A stretch of 64,000 nt of DNA from Flavobacterium amniphilum. GTDB lineage: Bacteria; Bacteroidota; Bacteroidia; Flavobacteriales; Flavobacteriaceae. Location: the NCBI RefSeq assembly GCF_023634845.1, contig NZ_JAMLJL010000003.1, positions 1-64,000 of the forward strand, written 5' to 3'. Shown one piece after another: positions 1-10,970 of this stretch. Each line of letters starts with the position of its first letter. Positions within the stretch are counted from its first letter, which is position 1. The translations under genes were made by a program, and so were the position numbers. The notes under the pieces are model-generated. The model saw only the letters and a list, made by a program, of their open reading frames with translations, searched no databases and was not told the origin of the DNA.

Positions 1-44
1 GCATTTACAGAGTAGCATTAAAATGAAAACTTATGAAATAAAAA

Positions 45-72
45 ACAGAAGTAACTATAAAGCTACTTCTGT
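45..72. terminator. Hairpin, possible minus-strand terminator
   Basis: A 9-bp inverted repeat (ACAGAAGTA / TACTTCTGT) with a 10-nt loop. On the minus strand it runs into a T tract, so it would terminate leftward transcripts. No minus-strand gene is visible to its right, so its client is unknown. Confidence 0.35.
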
Positions 73-210
73 CTAAAAATGTATTTTTACTATTATTAAT
101 CCTGTATCGTTATTTTAGGACTAGTCATAAACACCCTTGAAAATCAATTTAACTCTTAAAAAAGACACATCACAGAACAATAAAATTCTTCTAAAAAACA
201 GATTTACATA

Positions 211-242
211 AAAAAAGCCTTGCTTTTCCGCAAGGCTTTTTT
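211..242 (+). terminator. Intrinsic terminator hairpin
   Basis: A 13-bp stem, AAAAAAGCCTTGC / GCAAGGCTTTTTT, around a 6-nt loop, ending in a T run on both strands. It most likely ends a transcript that enters from the left of the window. Confidence 0.75.
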
Positions 243-1089
243 ACATCTGATATGTTAAATAATTAAATAAAACATTTCATAAAGGGCAATACAAATTTTA
301 ATATTTATAAATACTAACTAAATAATACAATACAAAAAGGTAAATCTCCCAAAACTGCTCTCAAACACAAATCATTCTTACAAAACTCATACATTTTCAA
401 AAACAGAATTAAAAATATAAATATCTCCAAAATCAGAAATGATTGTTTTTAATTTTAACAAAATTTTTCTCTCAAAAAGAAAAAATAATCGATTAAATGA
501 TGCACAATCAAGACAATAGAACTTAAAATATTTTGTTTAACAAAAACAAATAACTTAACTTTACAAAATAGTTTTCTTCATAAAATTCCTATAAAAAGGA
601 ATCCTATGAAGAAATAAACGTGTACTAAGAAGATAATTGTTCTAAAAAAATCATTTTTAAAAGAAAGACATTTTAAATATCAAGTCTGCAAACTTGTTAT
701 TCTAATTGATTAGCCCCCGCTTTTGTTGCTTTAAAATTATGTGGCAATAATTTTAAAATCAACTCAATTAAATTTTAATAGTGTCCAGTCCTTTTTATGC
801 TTTTATCTTTTTTAGTATTTGTACAATCAAAATTAAAAAAACATAACAAAATGATTTTACGGTTTTTCCGTAAAAATTGTTAAAAGTAATTTAAAAAGCA
901 AAAAGCATAACAAAAAGAAATGCTCTAAAACCCAAAAACCAAAGGCTTATGACAAAACACTACTTAAATTCTTAAAACTGATCAAAGAATATGCCTTCTG
1001 TACATCTTAAACCGAAACATATTCCAGTCCCCGCAAATCAGAGAGTCAGACACTCAAAAAATATTGTTCATTTTAAACTTAAGAATGCT

Positions 1090-4000
1090 ATGAAAATATA
1101 TTTTACACTTGATAAAACGAAGTATTTGGCATTTTTTGTTATTCTTTTTTTAGGACTAACAAACACCACAGTGGCACAAATAACACAAAGAGGAACCTCC
1201 ACAACTGGAAACTCAACAAACAATACACTGACCATTAACAAACCGACAGGAGTCATACAGGGTGATATAATGCTAGTCAACATATCACAAAGAGAAGACA
1301 GCGGAAACAATTTATCAACTGCATCTTTAGCAGGCTGGACTTCAATAGTTTCTTCAGACCTAGGATCTACAACCCGCTGGGGAAATGTCTTATATAAAGT
1401 TGCAGGTGCAGCTGAACCTGCAAATTATACTTTTACATTAGACAATGATGCCGATGTTACTGTAGGTTCTATAGTTGCTTTTTCAGGAGTCAACAACACA
1501 ACCCCCATAGATGTGACCGGTGCATTTGTTACTGCAAACGGTGGAACCGGATTAGCACCTACAACAATAACCACATTAACAAACAACGCCGCTGTAATGA
1601 TGTTCTCCATGTCTGGCGGAAGTTCTGTATCATGGAGTGGATGGTCAACCGTCACCTCGCCAGGAGCACTTACTGAATTATACGACAATTTATACAATAA
1701 TGGAGACCAAGCATCAGTTGGAGCTGCATGGGCAATTAAAGCAACTGCTGGCAACACAGGCAATGGTTCAGTCACAATTTCAACATCTGAAAGAAGAGGA
1801 GGAATATTAATAGCCCTAAGACCATCAATCCCTCCAACCATAACAAGTTTGGCCGGATCTCCAGCATGCGCAGGAGGAAACATAACCATAAACGGAACTA
1901 ATCTGACAGGAGCCACAAGTGTAACCATTGGAGGAACCCCAGTCGCTTCAATTACAACCAATACAGCCACACAAATTGTAGCCGTAATAGGAACCGGGAC
2001 AACAGGACAAGTAGCAGTTACAACACCAGGCGGATCTGCCAATAGTGGCGCAACAAACTTCACCGTAACACCTTTAACAACAATTACATTAACATCTGCA
2101 GCTGGTACAAACAACCAAACCAGATGTATAAATACACTAATAACACCCATAACCTATAGTCTTACTGGAGGAGGAGTTACCGGGGCAACGGTATCCGGGC
2201 TACCAGCAGGCGTAACAAGCCTATACGCAGCAGGAACTTTAACCATTTCAGGGACTCCGACTGCATCAGGAACTTTCAACTATACCGTTAACAGTACCGG
2301 AGGTTGTACAAATACAGCAACGGGAACAATTACAGTTAGCGCTTTACCAACAGCCACATTGTCATCAGCAGCAGGAACAAACAATCAAACAGTTTGCCAA
2401 AATGCTTCCATTACAAATATAGCTTACAACATAGGAGGCAGTGCCACTGGTGCTTCAGCTTCAGGATTGCCTGCAGGTGTTAGTGGAAATTATGCAGCGG
2501 GTGTTTTTACAATAAGCGGAACACCATTAGCATCAGGAATTTTTAATTACACAGTCACTACCAGCGGAGGACCATGTACCGCAGCAACTGCATTAGGAAC
2601 AATCACAGTCAACAGCTTACCGGCCGTACCAGGAAATCCAACCAGTAATTCACCACAATGTAACCCGGGCGGTGTAACAATCACACAAAGCGGATCTGCA
2701 CCTGTCGGAGTTACCTGGTATTGGCAAACAATAGCAGCCGGAACATCCACAGCCAATAATGCAAGTACACCATGGGTTGTAAATACCAGTGGAACTTACT
2801 ATATCCGCGCATACAACGGAAACTGCTGGAGCAATGGAGCAGGAAGTGTGGCAGTAACTGTCAACAATCCAATAAACAGCTTAGCAACAGTAACAAGCCC
2901 AACAAACGGTGCAACCGGAATATGTTACATAGGAACCGGAGCCACAACACAAATTAGTTGGGGAGCAGCTGCAGGAGCATCAGGATATGATGTTTATTTT
3001 GGCACAACTGCTTCACCTGCATTAGTAAGTTCAAATCAAGCCGGAACCACTTGGACCATTTCACCTGCATTAGTTGCTAATACAACTTATTACTGGAAAA
3101 TAGTACCAAGAAATATTTGTGGCGTAACGACCGGAACACCTGTAAATTGGACTTTTACCACCGGAAGCACACCTTGCTACTGCACACCATCATCCTCAAC
3201 CTCATTATATTATATTGCCGGTGTAAGTTCTGAAGGAACCTTAACAAACGGAACTAATTCTCCTACAGGATATTCAGCTGGCGGGTATGGAAATTACACA
3301 GCCATAACAATGGCAAGCCAAATACCAGGAGGCGGAATCAACATCAACATTAACCTTCAGGGAGCAGGCGGACAAGGAATGAGAACTTATGTTGACTGGA
3401 ACAATGACGGAATTTTTGCAGATCCAGCCGAAGAGGTATACAACACAGGATCAACATTATTAACAGGACCAACAACTTATGGCTTTGTCGTTCCTTCCGG
3501 ACAAACCCCTGGAAACTACAGAATAAGAATCAGATCAAGAGGTGCATCAACTATTGACCCATGTTCAAATTTAGCTTCTGGCGAAGCCGAAGATTACACT
3601 ATTGTAGTAGTAGCTGATTGTACACAAAAAATAACAAGTGTAACAAACGGATCTGCCTGCGGTTCACCGAATACAGTTAATCTTTCTGCTGTTTCCGCTG
3701 GAGCAACAGGTTTCAGATGGTATAGTGCCGAAACAGGCGGTAGCCTACTGGCAACAACTGCAGCTGGAAACTGGACAACACCTTCAATAGCTACAACCAC
3801 AACATATTATGTTACCGCTTACAATGGAACTTGTGAATCATTATACAGAACTCCGGTTAAAGCAACCATCTTAACAACAACAAACATAACAGTAACACCT
3901 TCGACACCAACCATATGTGGCGACAACAATCCTATTTCGATTACTGCAGCTGGAGACACAACTCAAGAAGATTTGTTAGTTCAGGATTTTGAAAGCGGAA

Positions 4001-6444
4001 TGGCTCCTTTCACTGCAACCATCCCAACAAATACAAATGCAGGAGCTGATTCGCCTTGGAGTGTTAAAACCAGTCCATATCAGCCATCAGGAACTTCGGT
4101 ATGGAAACCTGCCATAAACTCAGGCTCTGTCGCAACAATTGGCAATAAATTTGCATTAACTACATCTGACTATAACGGTTCAAACATAGTAAGCATCATA
4201 ACTTCGCCTATTGTCAACCCTTCAGCCTATACAAGCCTTACACTAACATTTGATCATTACTATTCTAATTTCTCAGGAGATACTGCTGCTGTACAGGTTT
4301 CAGTCAACGGAGGTGCTTTTGCCGCAATAACCCCAACTCCAGCCCTTTACAATACCGACATAGGAACACCTTCTGATTTTGTTACCCAAACAGTTGATTT
4401 AAGTGCTTATGCATTACCGGCAAATACAAGTTTACAATTCCGTTTTGTATATACAGCTCAATTTGACGACGGATGGGCAGTTGACAACATCAAACTATCA
4501 GGTGTAAAACCACTAAACACAACTTTTACTTGGAGTGGCGGTGTTGATGCATTTACTGATGCAGCTTGTACTATTCCATATGTTGCACAAAGCGTTACAA
4601 CCATTTATGTAAAACCAAATGCTACTCAGATCAATAGTCCATCATGGGCATTTACAGCAACAGCAACTTTATCAAACGGATGTGCCGTAGTTAAAAATAT
4701 TACAGTAACCAATAACACCAAAAGTTGGACAGGAGCAAGTTCCACATTATGGAATGATGCCAACAACTGGGTTCCTGCAGGAGTTCCAACATCTGCTAAC
4801 TGCGTAGTAATACCAAGCACAACCCAAATTACCGGTTCAGGATACAATGCTCTTGCTAAAAACGTAACCATTAAATCAACCGGTAACTTAGAACTTCAGT
4901 CATCGAATAACCTAACTGTTTCTGACGAAATAACCGTAGTTCCTTCAGGAGTATTCAATGTTCGCAACAACGCAAATCTGGTTCAGGTTAATAATGTTGC
5001 CAACAGCGGAAACATCAACATGGAAAGAACAGCAAACATCAGAAGATTAGATTATGTTTACTGGTCATCTGCTGTTGCTAATTTCCCTGTAACTTCAATT
5101 TCTCCTGGAACTTCATCTGGTTTTATTTACAAATGGCTTCCAACAACCCCTACTGCATATGCAAGTAATTTTGGAGCTTGGTCAAATACAACCGAAAACA
5201 TGGTAACCGGTAAAGGGTATATTGTTCGCGGACCGAATGCTTATTCGACTTCGGTATTAACCAATTACACAGCAACTTTTACGGGTGTACCAAACAATGG
5301 AATCATAACCACTCCTATATCAAGAAGTACATATAATGGAGCAAGTTATGCCGGACCTACATCAACTTTGGTAACTGCAAATGATGACAACTTCAACCTT
5401 GTTGGAAATCCATACCCGTCATCAATAAGAGCAATAGATTTCTTAAATGCCAACTCTAATATTGCCGGATTTGTAAATATTTGGACGCACGGAACTTTAC
5501 CAACCACATCTGCTCCTAATCCTTATTATGCAAATTACACCTATAATTACACAACGGCCGATTACATCACTTACAATGTTTCCGGAACATCAAGTGGTCC
5601 TGGCACATTCAATGGCTATATTGGTTCAGGACAAGGTTTCTTCGTTTTAATGAATCATACATCGGCTGCTACAACGGAGACAGTTACTTTCAATAACACA
5701 ATGAGAAGTGCAGCCTATAGTAATTCACAATTTTACAAGACTTCTGAAAATGACACTCCAGTTGACATTGAAAGAAATAGAATCTGGCTTGATTTAATCA
5801 AATCTTCTGATCTTACAAACAGAAGAGCAATGGTTGGTTATATTGAAGGAGCAACCAATGAGAAAGATCGTTTATACGACGCCTTAGGAAGCGAAAAAAT
5901 GAATTTCAATATTTATTCAGTACTTGACAATGAAGCACAGATCATTCAGGGAAGATCTTTACCATTTGACAGCAATGACCAAGTACAGTTAGGAGTTAAT
6001 ATTCCTCAAGATGGAGAATACAAAATTGGAATTGCAACATTAGACGGTTTATTCACTGATGCGGCTCAAAATATTTATATTGAGGACAAAGTACTGAATA
6101 TTACACACAATATAAAAAGTAGTCCTTATACATTTATGGCCAATACAGGTAGATCAAACGACCGTTTTGTTCTTAAATTCGTAGACCAATCACTTTCAAA
6201 TGATGACAATACATTTGCTAACGACATTAAAATATATGCCACAAATCACTTGAATATTGAGTCATTAAAACTTGACATCAATACTATTGAAGTTTATGAC
6301 ATTGTAGGTAAAAATTTGTTGAGTTTAAAAAACATCCAGCAAAAACAATTAACTGTCAACCAATTAAAACCAACAACAAATGTCATCTTGGTTAAAGTAA
6401 CTTTAGAAAACGGTTCAGTAGTTACCAAAAAAGTTATCTACTAA
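1090..6444 (+). CDS. Giant secreted T9SS-sorted multidomain surface protein (adhesin-like)
   Basis: About 1784 residues, predicted to be exported by Sec and then by the type IX system to the cell surface. An ATG at 1090 gives a good signal peptide ending TTVAQ. An in-frame ATG at 991 would add 33 polar residues, so 1090 is preferred. Domains by rough position, numbered from 991: IPT/TIG-like 280-360, two Ig/PKD-like repeats 365-540, a fibronectin III-like module 628-725, a GEVED domain 735-873 ([10 protein letters not shown], then GEAEDYT), another Ig-like module, and a jelly-roll module 990-1173 (DFESG to [11 protein letters not shown]). A C-terminal module shared with the next gene follows, then a type A sorting domain ending [13 protein letters not shown]. 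Composition is very rich in Thr, Ser, Asn and Gly. Ligand and exact role are unknown; adhesion is inferred from domain type. Confidence 0.85.
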   Translation: MKIYFTLDKTKYLAFFVILFLGLTNTTVAQITQRGTSTTGNSTNNTLTINKPTGVIQGDIMLVNISQREDSGNNLSTASLAGWTSIVSSDLGSTTRWGNVLYKVAGAAEPANYTFTLDNDADVTVGSIVAFSGVNNTTPIDVTGAFVTANGGTGLAPTTITTLTNNAAVMMFSMSGGSSVSWSGWSTVTSPGALTELYDNLYNNGDQASVGAAWAIKATAGNTGNGSVTISTSERRGGILIALRPSIPPTITSLAGSPACAGGNITINGTNLTGATSVTIGGTPVASITTNTATQIVAVIGTGTTGQVAVTTPGGSANSGATNFTVTPLTTITLTSAAGTNNQTRCINTLITPITYSLTGGGVTGATVSGLPAGVTSLYAAGTLTISGTPTASGTFNYTVNSTGGCTNTATGTITVSALPTATLSSAAGTNNQTVCQNASITNIAYNIGGSATGASASGLPAGVSGNYAAGVFTISGTPLASGIFNYTVTTSGGPCTAATALGTITVNSLPAVPGNPTSNSPQCNPGGVTITQSGSAPVGVTWYWQTIAAGTSTANNASTPWVVNTSGTYYIRAYNGNCWSNGAGSVAVTVNNPINSLATVTSPTNGATGICYIGTGATTQISWGAAAGASGYDVYFGTTASPALVSSNQAGTTWTISPALVANTTYYWKIVPRNICGVTTGTPVNWTFTTGSTPCYCTPSSSTSLYYIAGVSSEGTLTNGTNSPTGYSAGGYGNYTAITMASQIPGGGINININLQGAGGQGMRTYVDWNNDGIFADPAEEVYNTGSTLLTGPTTYGFVVPSGQTPGNYRIRIRSRGASTIDPCSNLASGEAEDYTIVVVADCTQKITSVTNGSACGSPNTVNLSAVSAGATGFRWYSAETGGSLLATTAAGNWTTPSIATTTTYYVTAYNGTCESLYRTPVKATILTTTNITVTPSTPTICGDNNPISITAAGDTTQEDLLVQDFESGMAPFTATIPTNTNAGADSPWSVKTSPYQPSGTSVWKPAINSGSVATIGNKFALTTSDYNGSNIVSIITSPIVNPSAYTSLTLTFDHYYSNFSGDTAAVQVSVNGGAFAAITPTPALYNTDIGTPSDFVTQTVDLSAYALPANTSLQFRFVYTAQFDDGWAVDNIKLSGVKPLNTTFTWSGGVDAFTDAACTIPYVAQSVTTIYVKPNATQINSPSWAFTATATLSNGCAVVKNITVTNNTKSWTGASSTLWNDANNWVPAGVPTSANCVVIPSTTQITGSGYNALAKNVTIKSTGNLELQSSNNLTVSDEITVVPSGVFNVRNNANLVQVNNVANSGNINMERTANIRRLDYVYWSSAVANFPVTSISPGTSSGFIYKWLPTTPTAYASNFGAWSNTTENMVTGKGYIVRGPNAYSTSVLTNYTATFTGVPNNGIITTPISRSTYNGASYAGPTSTLVTANDDNFNLVGNPYPSSIRAIDFLNANSNIAGFVNIWTHGTLPTTSAPNPYYANYTYNYTTADYITYNVSGTSSGPGTFNGYIGSGQGFFVLMNHTSAATTETVTFNNTMRSAAYSNSQFYKTSENDTPVDIERNRIWLDLIKSSDLTNRRAMVGYIEGATNEKDRLYDALGSEKMNFNIYSVLDNEAQIIQGRSLPFDSNDQVQLGVNIPQDGEYKIGIATLDGLFTDAAQNIYIEDKVLNITHNIKSSPYTFMANTGRSNDRFVLKFVDQSLSNDDNTFANDIKIYATNHLNIESLKLDINTIEVYDIVGKNLLSLKNIQQKQLTVNQLKPTTNVILVKVTLENGSVVTKKVIY

Positions 6445-6467
6445 AAACACAAAATACAACCCGTAAG

Positions 6468-6498
6468 AAAAAACTCCACAATTGTGGGGTTTTTTTTA
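6468..6498 (+). terminator. Intrinsic terminator after the first adhesin
   Basis: A 12-bp stem (AAAAAACTCCAC with GTGGGGTTTTTT, one T-G wobble) around an AATT loop, ending in a run of T. It lies 24 nt past the stop codon of the upstream gene. Confidence 0.75.
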
Positions 6499-6667
6499 TA
6501 CCACTATTTGATTTATAATCGATTAACGAATCTGATATTGCAATTCATCGGCGTTTTTTGAATTTAATCGAATTTTTATGCTTTTTATCGATTTGACCAA
6601 AATAGCTTGAATATTTTTTAATATTTTTAACAAAATTTCTAAAAAACAACAACTAAATAACTAAAAA

Positions 6668-9600
6668 GTGAAAAAAAATTACGTTCTAGCTAATTTTTTT
6701 CCAAGCTTACTATGGCGGAAAAAAATGACCCAATTTTTCTGCTTGCTGCTTTTTGTTTTACTGTCACCACTTCAAAAAACAATAGCACAAGCTAATGACT
6801 GTACCGCTTCATTAACTTCATTAACTATCGGAGCTACCTGTACAACTACCAATTACACAGTATCAAGTTCATTTACCAATGACGGCCCTACTCCTTGTAG
6901 TGGAACCTCTTACCGCGACGGCTGGTATTCCTTTACAACCGATGCAACGACAAATTCGATAACAATTACAGGTACGAGTAACCGCCAAATGGGGTTGGCT
7001 GTTTATTCCGGAACCTGCGCCTCTCCTTCATCTATCGCGTGTGAAGTACCAAACAATGCAAACGCAACACTTACCACAGCCGTAACACCAAATACAACTT
7101 ATCGTCTTCGGATTATGCGTACAAATAATGCAAATACAAACGACATGACAGGAACAATTTGCATAGCAGGGACAGTAATACCTATAGCCCCAACAGGCTG
7201 TACAAACACCACACAATACCCATCATCAAGTGTAGCTGCACCTTCAGCCGGAAATACAGCCACAATCTCAACCTGTAATTATCAGACAGAATATAACGCA
7301 ATAAGCGGCATCGTTTCAGGAACAACCTATACCTTTACAAATTCAGCTGGAGGATTTATAACAATAAGATCAGGATCATACAACGGAACGGTTGTGGCCA
7401 GTGGCAATTCTCCTTTATCCTTTACTGCTGCTTCATCAGGAACATTTTATGTACACTACAATACAAATTCATCATGTGGCACAGCCTCAAACTGTACAAC
7501 CACATCTGTAACTAACGGAACTGCTTCCGGTGGAGGCGGATGTACTCCGGGTTCAGGAACTGGCACTTCTGCAGCCGGTTGTCCTTCGGTTGTTTCTGGC
7601 GGTTTAGGCCTTAGCGGTTCAGATCCGGCCGCAATTACCTGTTCAACTTCAAGTTGTGTAGATTTAGAAGCAACCTATTTACAATTAGGACAAACAACAA
7701 GCTATTCGGTACAATCGATTCCATACAGTCCTCCATATCAATTTGGCTGTCTGGCAAATGCTGTCAGCGTTAACACTGATGATGTTTGGTCACCAACAAT
7801 CAATTTACCGTTTAATTTCTGTTTTTACGGAACAAATTACAATCAATGTTTAATTGGATCGAATGGGGTATTAACCTTCGACACAACAAACAATACACCG
7901 GGAGGATTCTCAGAATGGGAATTCATTGACAACCTACCAAATGCAGCACTTTTCAGAAATAGCATATTTGGTGTTTACCATGACATCGACCCAAGTGTGG
8001 GTGGAACTGTAGGATGGGAATTAGTAACTTTATCTACAGGTTGTAGAGCCCTTGTCGCATCATGGAATGATATCCCAATGTTCTCGTCTTCTTGTAATTC
8101 AATTTTATACACCGGCATGATGGTCTTATATGAAAACACAAATATCATCGAAGTATACATTAAACAAAAAAGTGTTTGTGCTTCATGGAATAGTGGAAAT
8201 GCAATCGTAGGTGTTCAAAATGGCGCAGGAACAGTTGGAACAGTAGCTCCTAACAGAAATGGATTAAGCCCTGATTGGACCACAACAAACGAAGCTTGGC
8301 GATTTGTACCATCAGGAACTTCGATCACATCAATCAAATGGTATCAGGGAGCAGGAACCGGCGGACCTGTAGTTGGAACAACCGATGTAATCAATGTTTG
8401 TCCTGCTGCCACAACGACTTATACAGCTGAAGTTACTTATACTTTATGCAGCGGTTCGACAGTAAAAGTTACAGACCAAACAACTGTTACGGTCTCAGGA
8501 AATAAAGTTTGGAATGGCTCTGTTAACACCGATTGGAACACTGCCGCCAACTGGACTCCGTCTGGAGTACCAAACAACACCCAACCGGTTGTTATTGCTA
8601 ATGTTACAAACAAACCTGTAATTACCGGAGGCATCAATGCACAGGCATGCTCATTGACAGTTCAAACCGGAGCTCAATTGACGGTTGCAACAAATAATAA
8701 CATTACCGTAACCAATGGTGTTACTGTTCAGGGAACGGGAGCCTTCATTATCAATGATGATGCAAGTTTAGTTCAGGTTAACAACGTAACAAATACAGGT
8801 AACATTCAGTATTCAAGAACTGCAAATATCAGAAGACAGGATTATGTTTACTGGTCATCACCAGTAGCAAATTTCTCTTCGAGCTCTATATCTCCGGGAA
8901 CAAACAGCGGTTACATTTACAAATGGCTACCAAGTACAACAACCGGCTATACAAGTAATTTTGGAAACTGGACTAATGGCAATGAAACAATGGTAACCGG
9001 AAAAGGATACATTGTCCGTGGACCCGATGCTTATTCAAGCTCGGCAGCAACTAACTACACTGCAACATTTATTGGTGTACCAAACAACGGAACCATAACC
9101 AGCCCAATTTCACGAAGCACTTACAATGGCACAAGCTATGTGGGACCAACTTCAACATTGGTTACAGCTAATGATGACAACTGGAATCTAATCGGAAATC
9201 CATATCCGTCTTCAATAAGAGCAATTGATTTCCTTAACGCGAATACAAATCTTGCAGGATTCATCAATGTCTGGACACACGGTACTTTACCGGTTTCATC
9301 AACGGATCCGTTCTATGCAAATTACAATTACAACTATACGTCTTCTGACTACATCACATACAATTCAGCTGGAGCTTCTTCAGGACCGGGAACATTTGGA
9401 GGATATGTGGGTTCAGGACAGAGTTTCTTTACAATTATGAATCACAGTACTCCTTCCACAACAGGAACAGTTACCTTCACTAACGCGATGAGAAGTGCAA
9501 CTTATGCTAATTCACAATTCTTCAGGGATTCTGACAACAACAATACAATAGAACCTGAATACAACAGAATTTGGCTTGATTTAATCAAATCATCAGATAA

Positions 9601-10231
9601 CACAAACAGACGTACGTTAGTTGGTTATATGGATGGTGCAACAAACGATAAAGACCGCATGTATGATGCATTGGGAAGTGAAAAATTAAGTTTTAATATC
9701 TATTCATTACTAAACAATGAAATACAAGTCATTCAAGGTAAAGCACTTCCATTTGACAGCAACGACACTATTGCTTTAGGAGTTGGAATACCCGAAACCG
9801 GAGAATATAAAATCGGAATTGCGGCTGTTGACGGATTATTTGAAAACAGATCACAAAATATATTTCTTGAAGACAAATTATTAAATATCACACACGACCT
9901 AAAAGAAAGTCCATACACTTTTACAGCGCAAAAAGAAAGATTTAATGACCGCTTTATTTTGAAATATATCAATCAGGCACTTTCAAATGACGATTTTGTT
10001 TCACCAAACGACATCAAAATATTCGCCATGGGCAGTCTGAATGTCGAATCTTCAAAATTAGACATTAACGAAATTAGTGTTTATGATGTATTGGGCAAGA
10101 AATTACTGAATTTGAAAAACATCCAGCAAAAACAAATTACTATCAGTCAGTTAAAACCAACGACAAATGTTATTTTAGTAAAAGTAACTTTGGAAAACGG
10201 AAGTGTGGTAACTAAGAAAGTAATCTACTAA
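6668..10231 (+). CDS. Secreted T9SS-sorted surface protein, paralogue of the preceding adhesin
   Basis: 1187 residues from a GTG at 6668. An ATG at 6725 is an alternative and still leaves a full signal peptide (hydrophobic core FFCLLLFVLLS, then TIAQ). The N-terminal half differs from the neighbour: a Cys-containing beta module at 42-165, a second at about 180-275, and a nidogen-like module near 370-520 (LPFNFCFYG, GSNGVLTFD, ending in a VGVQNG motif). From about residue 612 to the end it is closely similar to the upstream protein, including [42 protein letters not shown] and the type A sorting domain ending VVTKKVIY. The pair look like a tandem duplication with swapped N-terminal halves. Likely a surface adhesin; the ligand is unknown. 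Confidence 0.83.
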   Translation: MKKNYVLANFFPSLLWRKKMTQFFCLLLFVLLSPLQKTIAQANDCTASLTSLTIGATCTTTNYTVSSSFTNDGPTPCSGTSYRDGWYSFTTDATTNSITITGTSNRQMGLAVYSGTCASPSSIACEVPNNANATLTTAVTPNTTYRLRIMRTNNANTNDMTGTICIAGTVIPIAPTGCTNTTQYPSSSVAAPSAGNTATISTCNYQTEYNAISGIVSGTTYTFTNSAGGFITIRSGSYNGTVVASGNSPLSFTAASSGTFYVHYNTNSSCGTASNCTTTSVTNGTASGGGGCTPGSGTGTSAAGCPSVVSGGLGLSGSDPAAITCSTSSCVDLEATYLQLGQTTSYSVQSIPYSPPYQFGCLANAVSVNTDDVWSPTINLPFNFCFYGTNYNQCLIGSNGVLTFDTTNNTPGGFSEWEFIDNLPNAALFRNSIFGVYHDIDPSVGGTVGWELVTLSTGCRALVASWNDIPMFSSSCNSILYTGMMVLYENTNIIEVYIKQKSVCASWNSGNAIVGVQNGAGTVGTVAPNRNGLSPDWTTTNEAWRFVPSGTSITSIKWYQGAGTGGPVVGTTDVINVCPAATTTYTAEVTYTLCSGSTVKVTDQTTVTVSGNKVWNGSVNTDWNTAANWTPSGVPNNTQPVVIANVTNKPVITGGINAQACSLTVQTGAQLTVATNNNITVTNGVTVQGTGAFIINDDASLVQVNNVTNTGNIQYSRTANIRRQDYVYWSSPVANFSSSSISPGTNSGYIYKWLPSTTTGYTSNFGNWTNGNETMVTGKGYIVRGPDAYSSSAATNYTATFIGVPNNGTITSPISRSTYNGTSYVGPTSTLVTANDDNWNLIGNPYPSSIRAIDFLNANTNLAGFINVWTHGTLPVSSTDPFYANYNYNYTSSDYITYNSAGASSGPGTFGGYVGSGQSFFTIMNHSTPSTTGTVTFTNAMRSATYANSQFFRDSDNNNTIEPEYNRIWLDLIKSSDNTNRRTLVGYMDGATNDKDRMYDALGSEKLSFNIYSLLNNEIQVIQGKALPFDSNDTIALGVGIPETGEYKIGIAAVDGLFENRSQNIFLEDKLLNITHDLKESPYTFTAQKERFNDRFILKYINQALSNDDFVSPNDIKIFAMGSLNVESSKLDINEISVYDVLGKKLLNLKNIQQKQITISQLKPTTNVILVKVTLENGSVVTKKVIY

Positions 10232-10556
10232 AAACAAACCTACTAAATCCCCAAAAAGGCCTTGATTTTAAATAATCAAGGTCTTTTTCGTTTGCATAAG
10301 CTTCACGCTCAAAACAAATATTCCGATACGCTTTATGGCGGTTTTTATATTGAATCAACCGGATCATAAATTCTATTCCGTACCAGATAAAAAAAGGAAT
10401 AACCAGCAATTCTAACTGCTGTTTTATATGAATATGTTCATGATTGACAAAAACAGGATTTTGCTTATCTTTTTTATCAGTCATAATAACAAACGGATAA
10501 AAAGTAATCCCTCTGAATCCTTTCGGTGTCAAATATTTAAAAACAATCAAAATCAT
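10212..10556 (-). CDS. Small membrane protein with an HExxH motif, Bacteroidota-conserved type
   Basis: 114 residues. Residues 39-43 read HEHIH, which fits an HExxH zinc-peptidase motif. They are followed by a hydrophobic segment at about 50-68 and then FEREAYANE at 82-90, whose Glu residues could supply a third ligand. I recall similar short proteins in other flavobacteria that keep the H-E-x-I-H and EREAYAN blocks, so it is probably real, but no function is established from the sequence. Its last 20 nt overlap the convergent adhesin gene, and that gene's terminator hairpin lies inside its C-terminal codons. It could be a minimal membrane metalloprotease or a degenerate non-enzymatic relative. 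Confidence 0.65.
   Translation of the reverse strand: MILIVFKYLTPKGFRGITFYPFVIMTDKKDKQNPVFVNHEHIHIKQQLELLVIPFFIWYGIEFMIRLIQYKNRHKAYRNICFEREAYANEKDLDYLKSRPFWGFSRFVFSRLLS
10253..10288 (+). terminator. Intrinsic terminator of the second adhesin, inside the convergent gene
   Basis: A 15-bp stem (AAAAAGGCCTTGATT with AATCAAGGTCTTTTT, one wobble) around a 6-nt loop, 21 nt after the adhesin stop. It lies within the 3' coding part of the minus-strand HExxH gene. Confidence 0.7.
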
Positions 10557-10584
10557 ATGCTACAAAATTGATAAATTTGCGCAC

Positions 10585-10764
10585 ATGAACAATGATTTGA
10601 ATCCAAATAATTTAATCGAAGGCGAAGATTTTTATTACACGCCGGAAGGTTACAAATGTTTTACCGAAAAATACCATTTAAAAAGAGGGTATTGCTGTAA
10701 AAGCGGATGCAGGCATTGCCCATACGGATTTGATAAAAAAACGGGGAATTTCATTAAAAAATAG
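10585..10764 (+). CDS. Small cysteine-rich protein of the DUF5522 type
   Basis: 59 residues from an ATG at 10585. The block C37-C38-K-S-G-C42-R-H-C45-P-Y-G-F, preceded by a KCFTEKYHLKRGY stretch, is characteristic of the short DUF5522 proteins found across Bacteroidota. The clustered Cys and His suggest metal binding, but no biochemical role is known to me. The start lies 28 nt from the divergent HExxH gene. The stop codon (10762-10764) abuts the structured repeat that follows, so the repeat may serve as its 3' untranslated region. Confidence 0.75.
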   Translation: MNNDLNPNNLIEGEDFYYTPEGYKCFTEKYHLKRGYCCKSGCRHCPYGFDKKTGNFIKK

Positions 10765-10827
10765 GGCGTGCCCCTACGGGTCGGGCTATCCGCGCTGCGT
10801 GGCAGCCAGCTTCTATCCCTCACGCGA
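10764..10827. repeat. GC-rich structured intergenic repeat element (copy 1)
   Basis: A GC-rich island in an AT-rich genome. An outer stem GCGTG (10766-10770) pairs with CACGC (10821-10825), and an inner hairpin GCTGC (10794-10798) pairs with GCAGC (10802-10806). GCCC/GGGC pairing is also possible near 10770-10785. Read on the minus strand it contains GGATAGAAGC and GCGGATAGC flanking the inner hairpin. The same core, in the plus orientation, occurs at 16339-16431. From memory such elements recur in many intergenic regions of flavobacterial genomes. Whether this matches the Flavo-1 RNA family could not be tested here. Confidence 0.6.
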
Positions 10828-10970
10828 ACAAACAACTAAAAGAATGGACCACCATTTAAGAAAATACAGAGTCAAAATACATAAGTCCTATCATAGGTCT
10901 GACATTCGTTATCCCTAGTTGTCCCACTAAACACGACAACTTAATAATTGAATAATTTAAAACACTAAAC

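Larger units (their letters stand above)
1..1089. other. Long AT-rich non-coding leader upstream of the first adhesin
   Basis: No convincing coding sequence is visible in this stretch. It holds two terminator-like hairpins near its left end (annotated separately). It also has a perfect 11-bp AT-rich hairpin near 730-757, with TTTAAAATTAT pairing with its complement around a GTGGCA loop, and a hairpin at 855-875 (TTTTACGG, T5 loop, CCGTAAAA). No clean TAnnTTTG promoter was found. The closest is TAACTTTA near 556, with one mismatch. The region probably carries the promoter and a long 5' leader of the adhesin gene that starts at 1090. Confidence 0.5.

Noticed and set aside
1425-2150. Antisense open frame of 241 codons inside the first adhesin
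   Set aside because: It is the mirror of a Thr/Gly/Ala-rich repetitive coding frame, has hydrophobic low-complexity composition, and matches no family. The sense frame has signal peptide, domains and sorting tail.
10730-10918. Open frame of 62 codons across the structured repeat
   Set aside because: It overlaps the DUF5522 gene and the GC-rich repeat, has no homologous feel and no promoter; the repeat itself explains the open frame.
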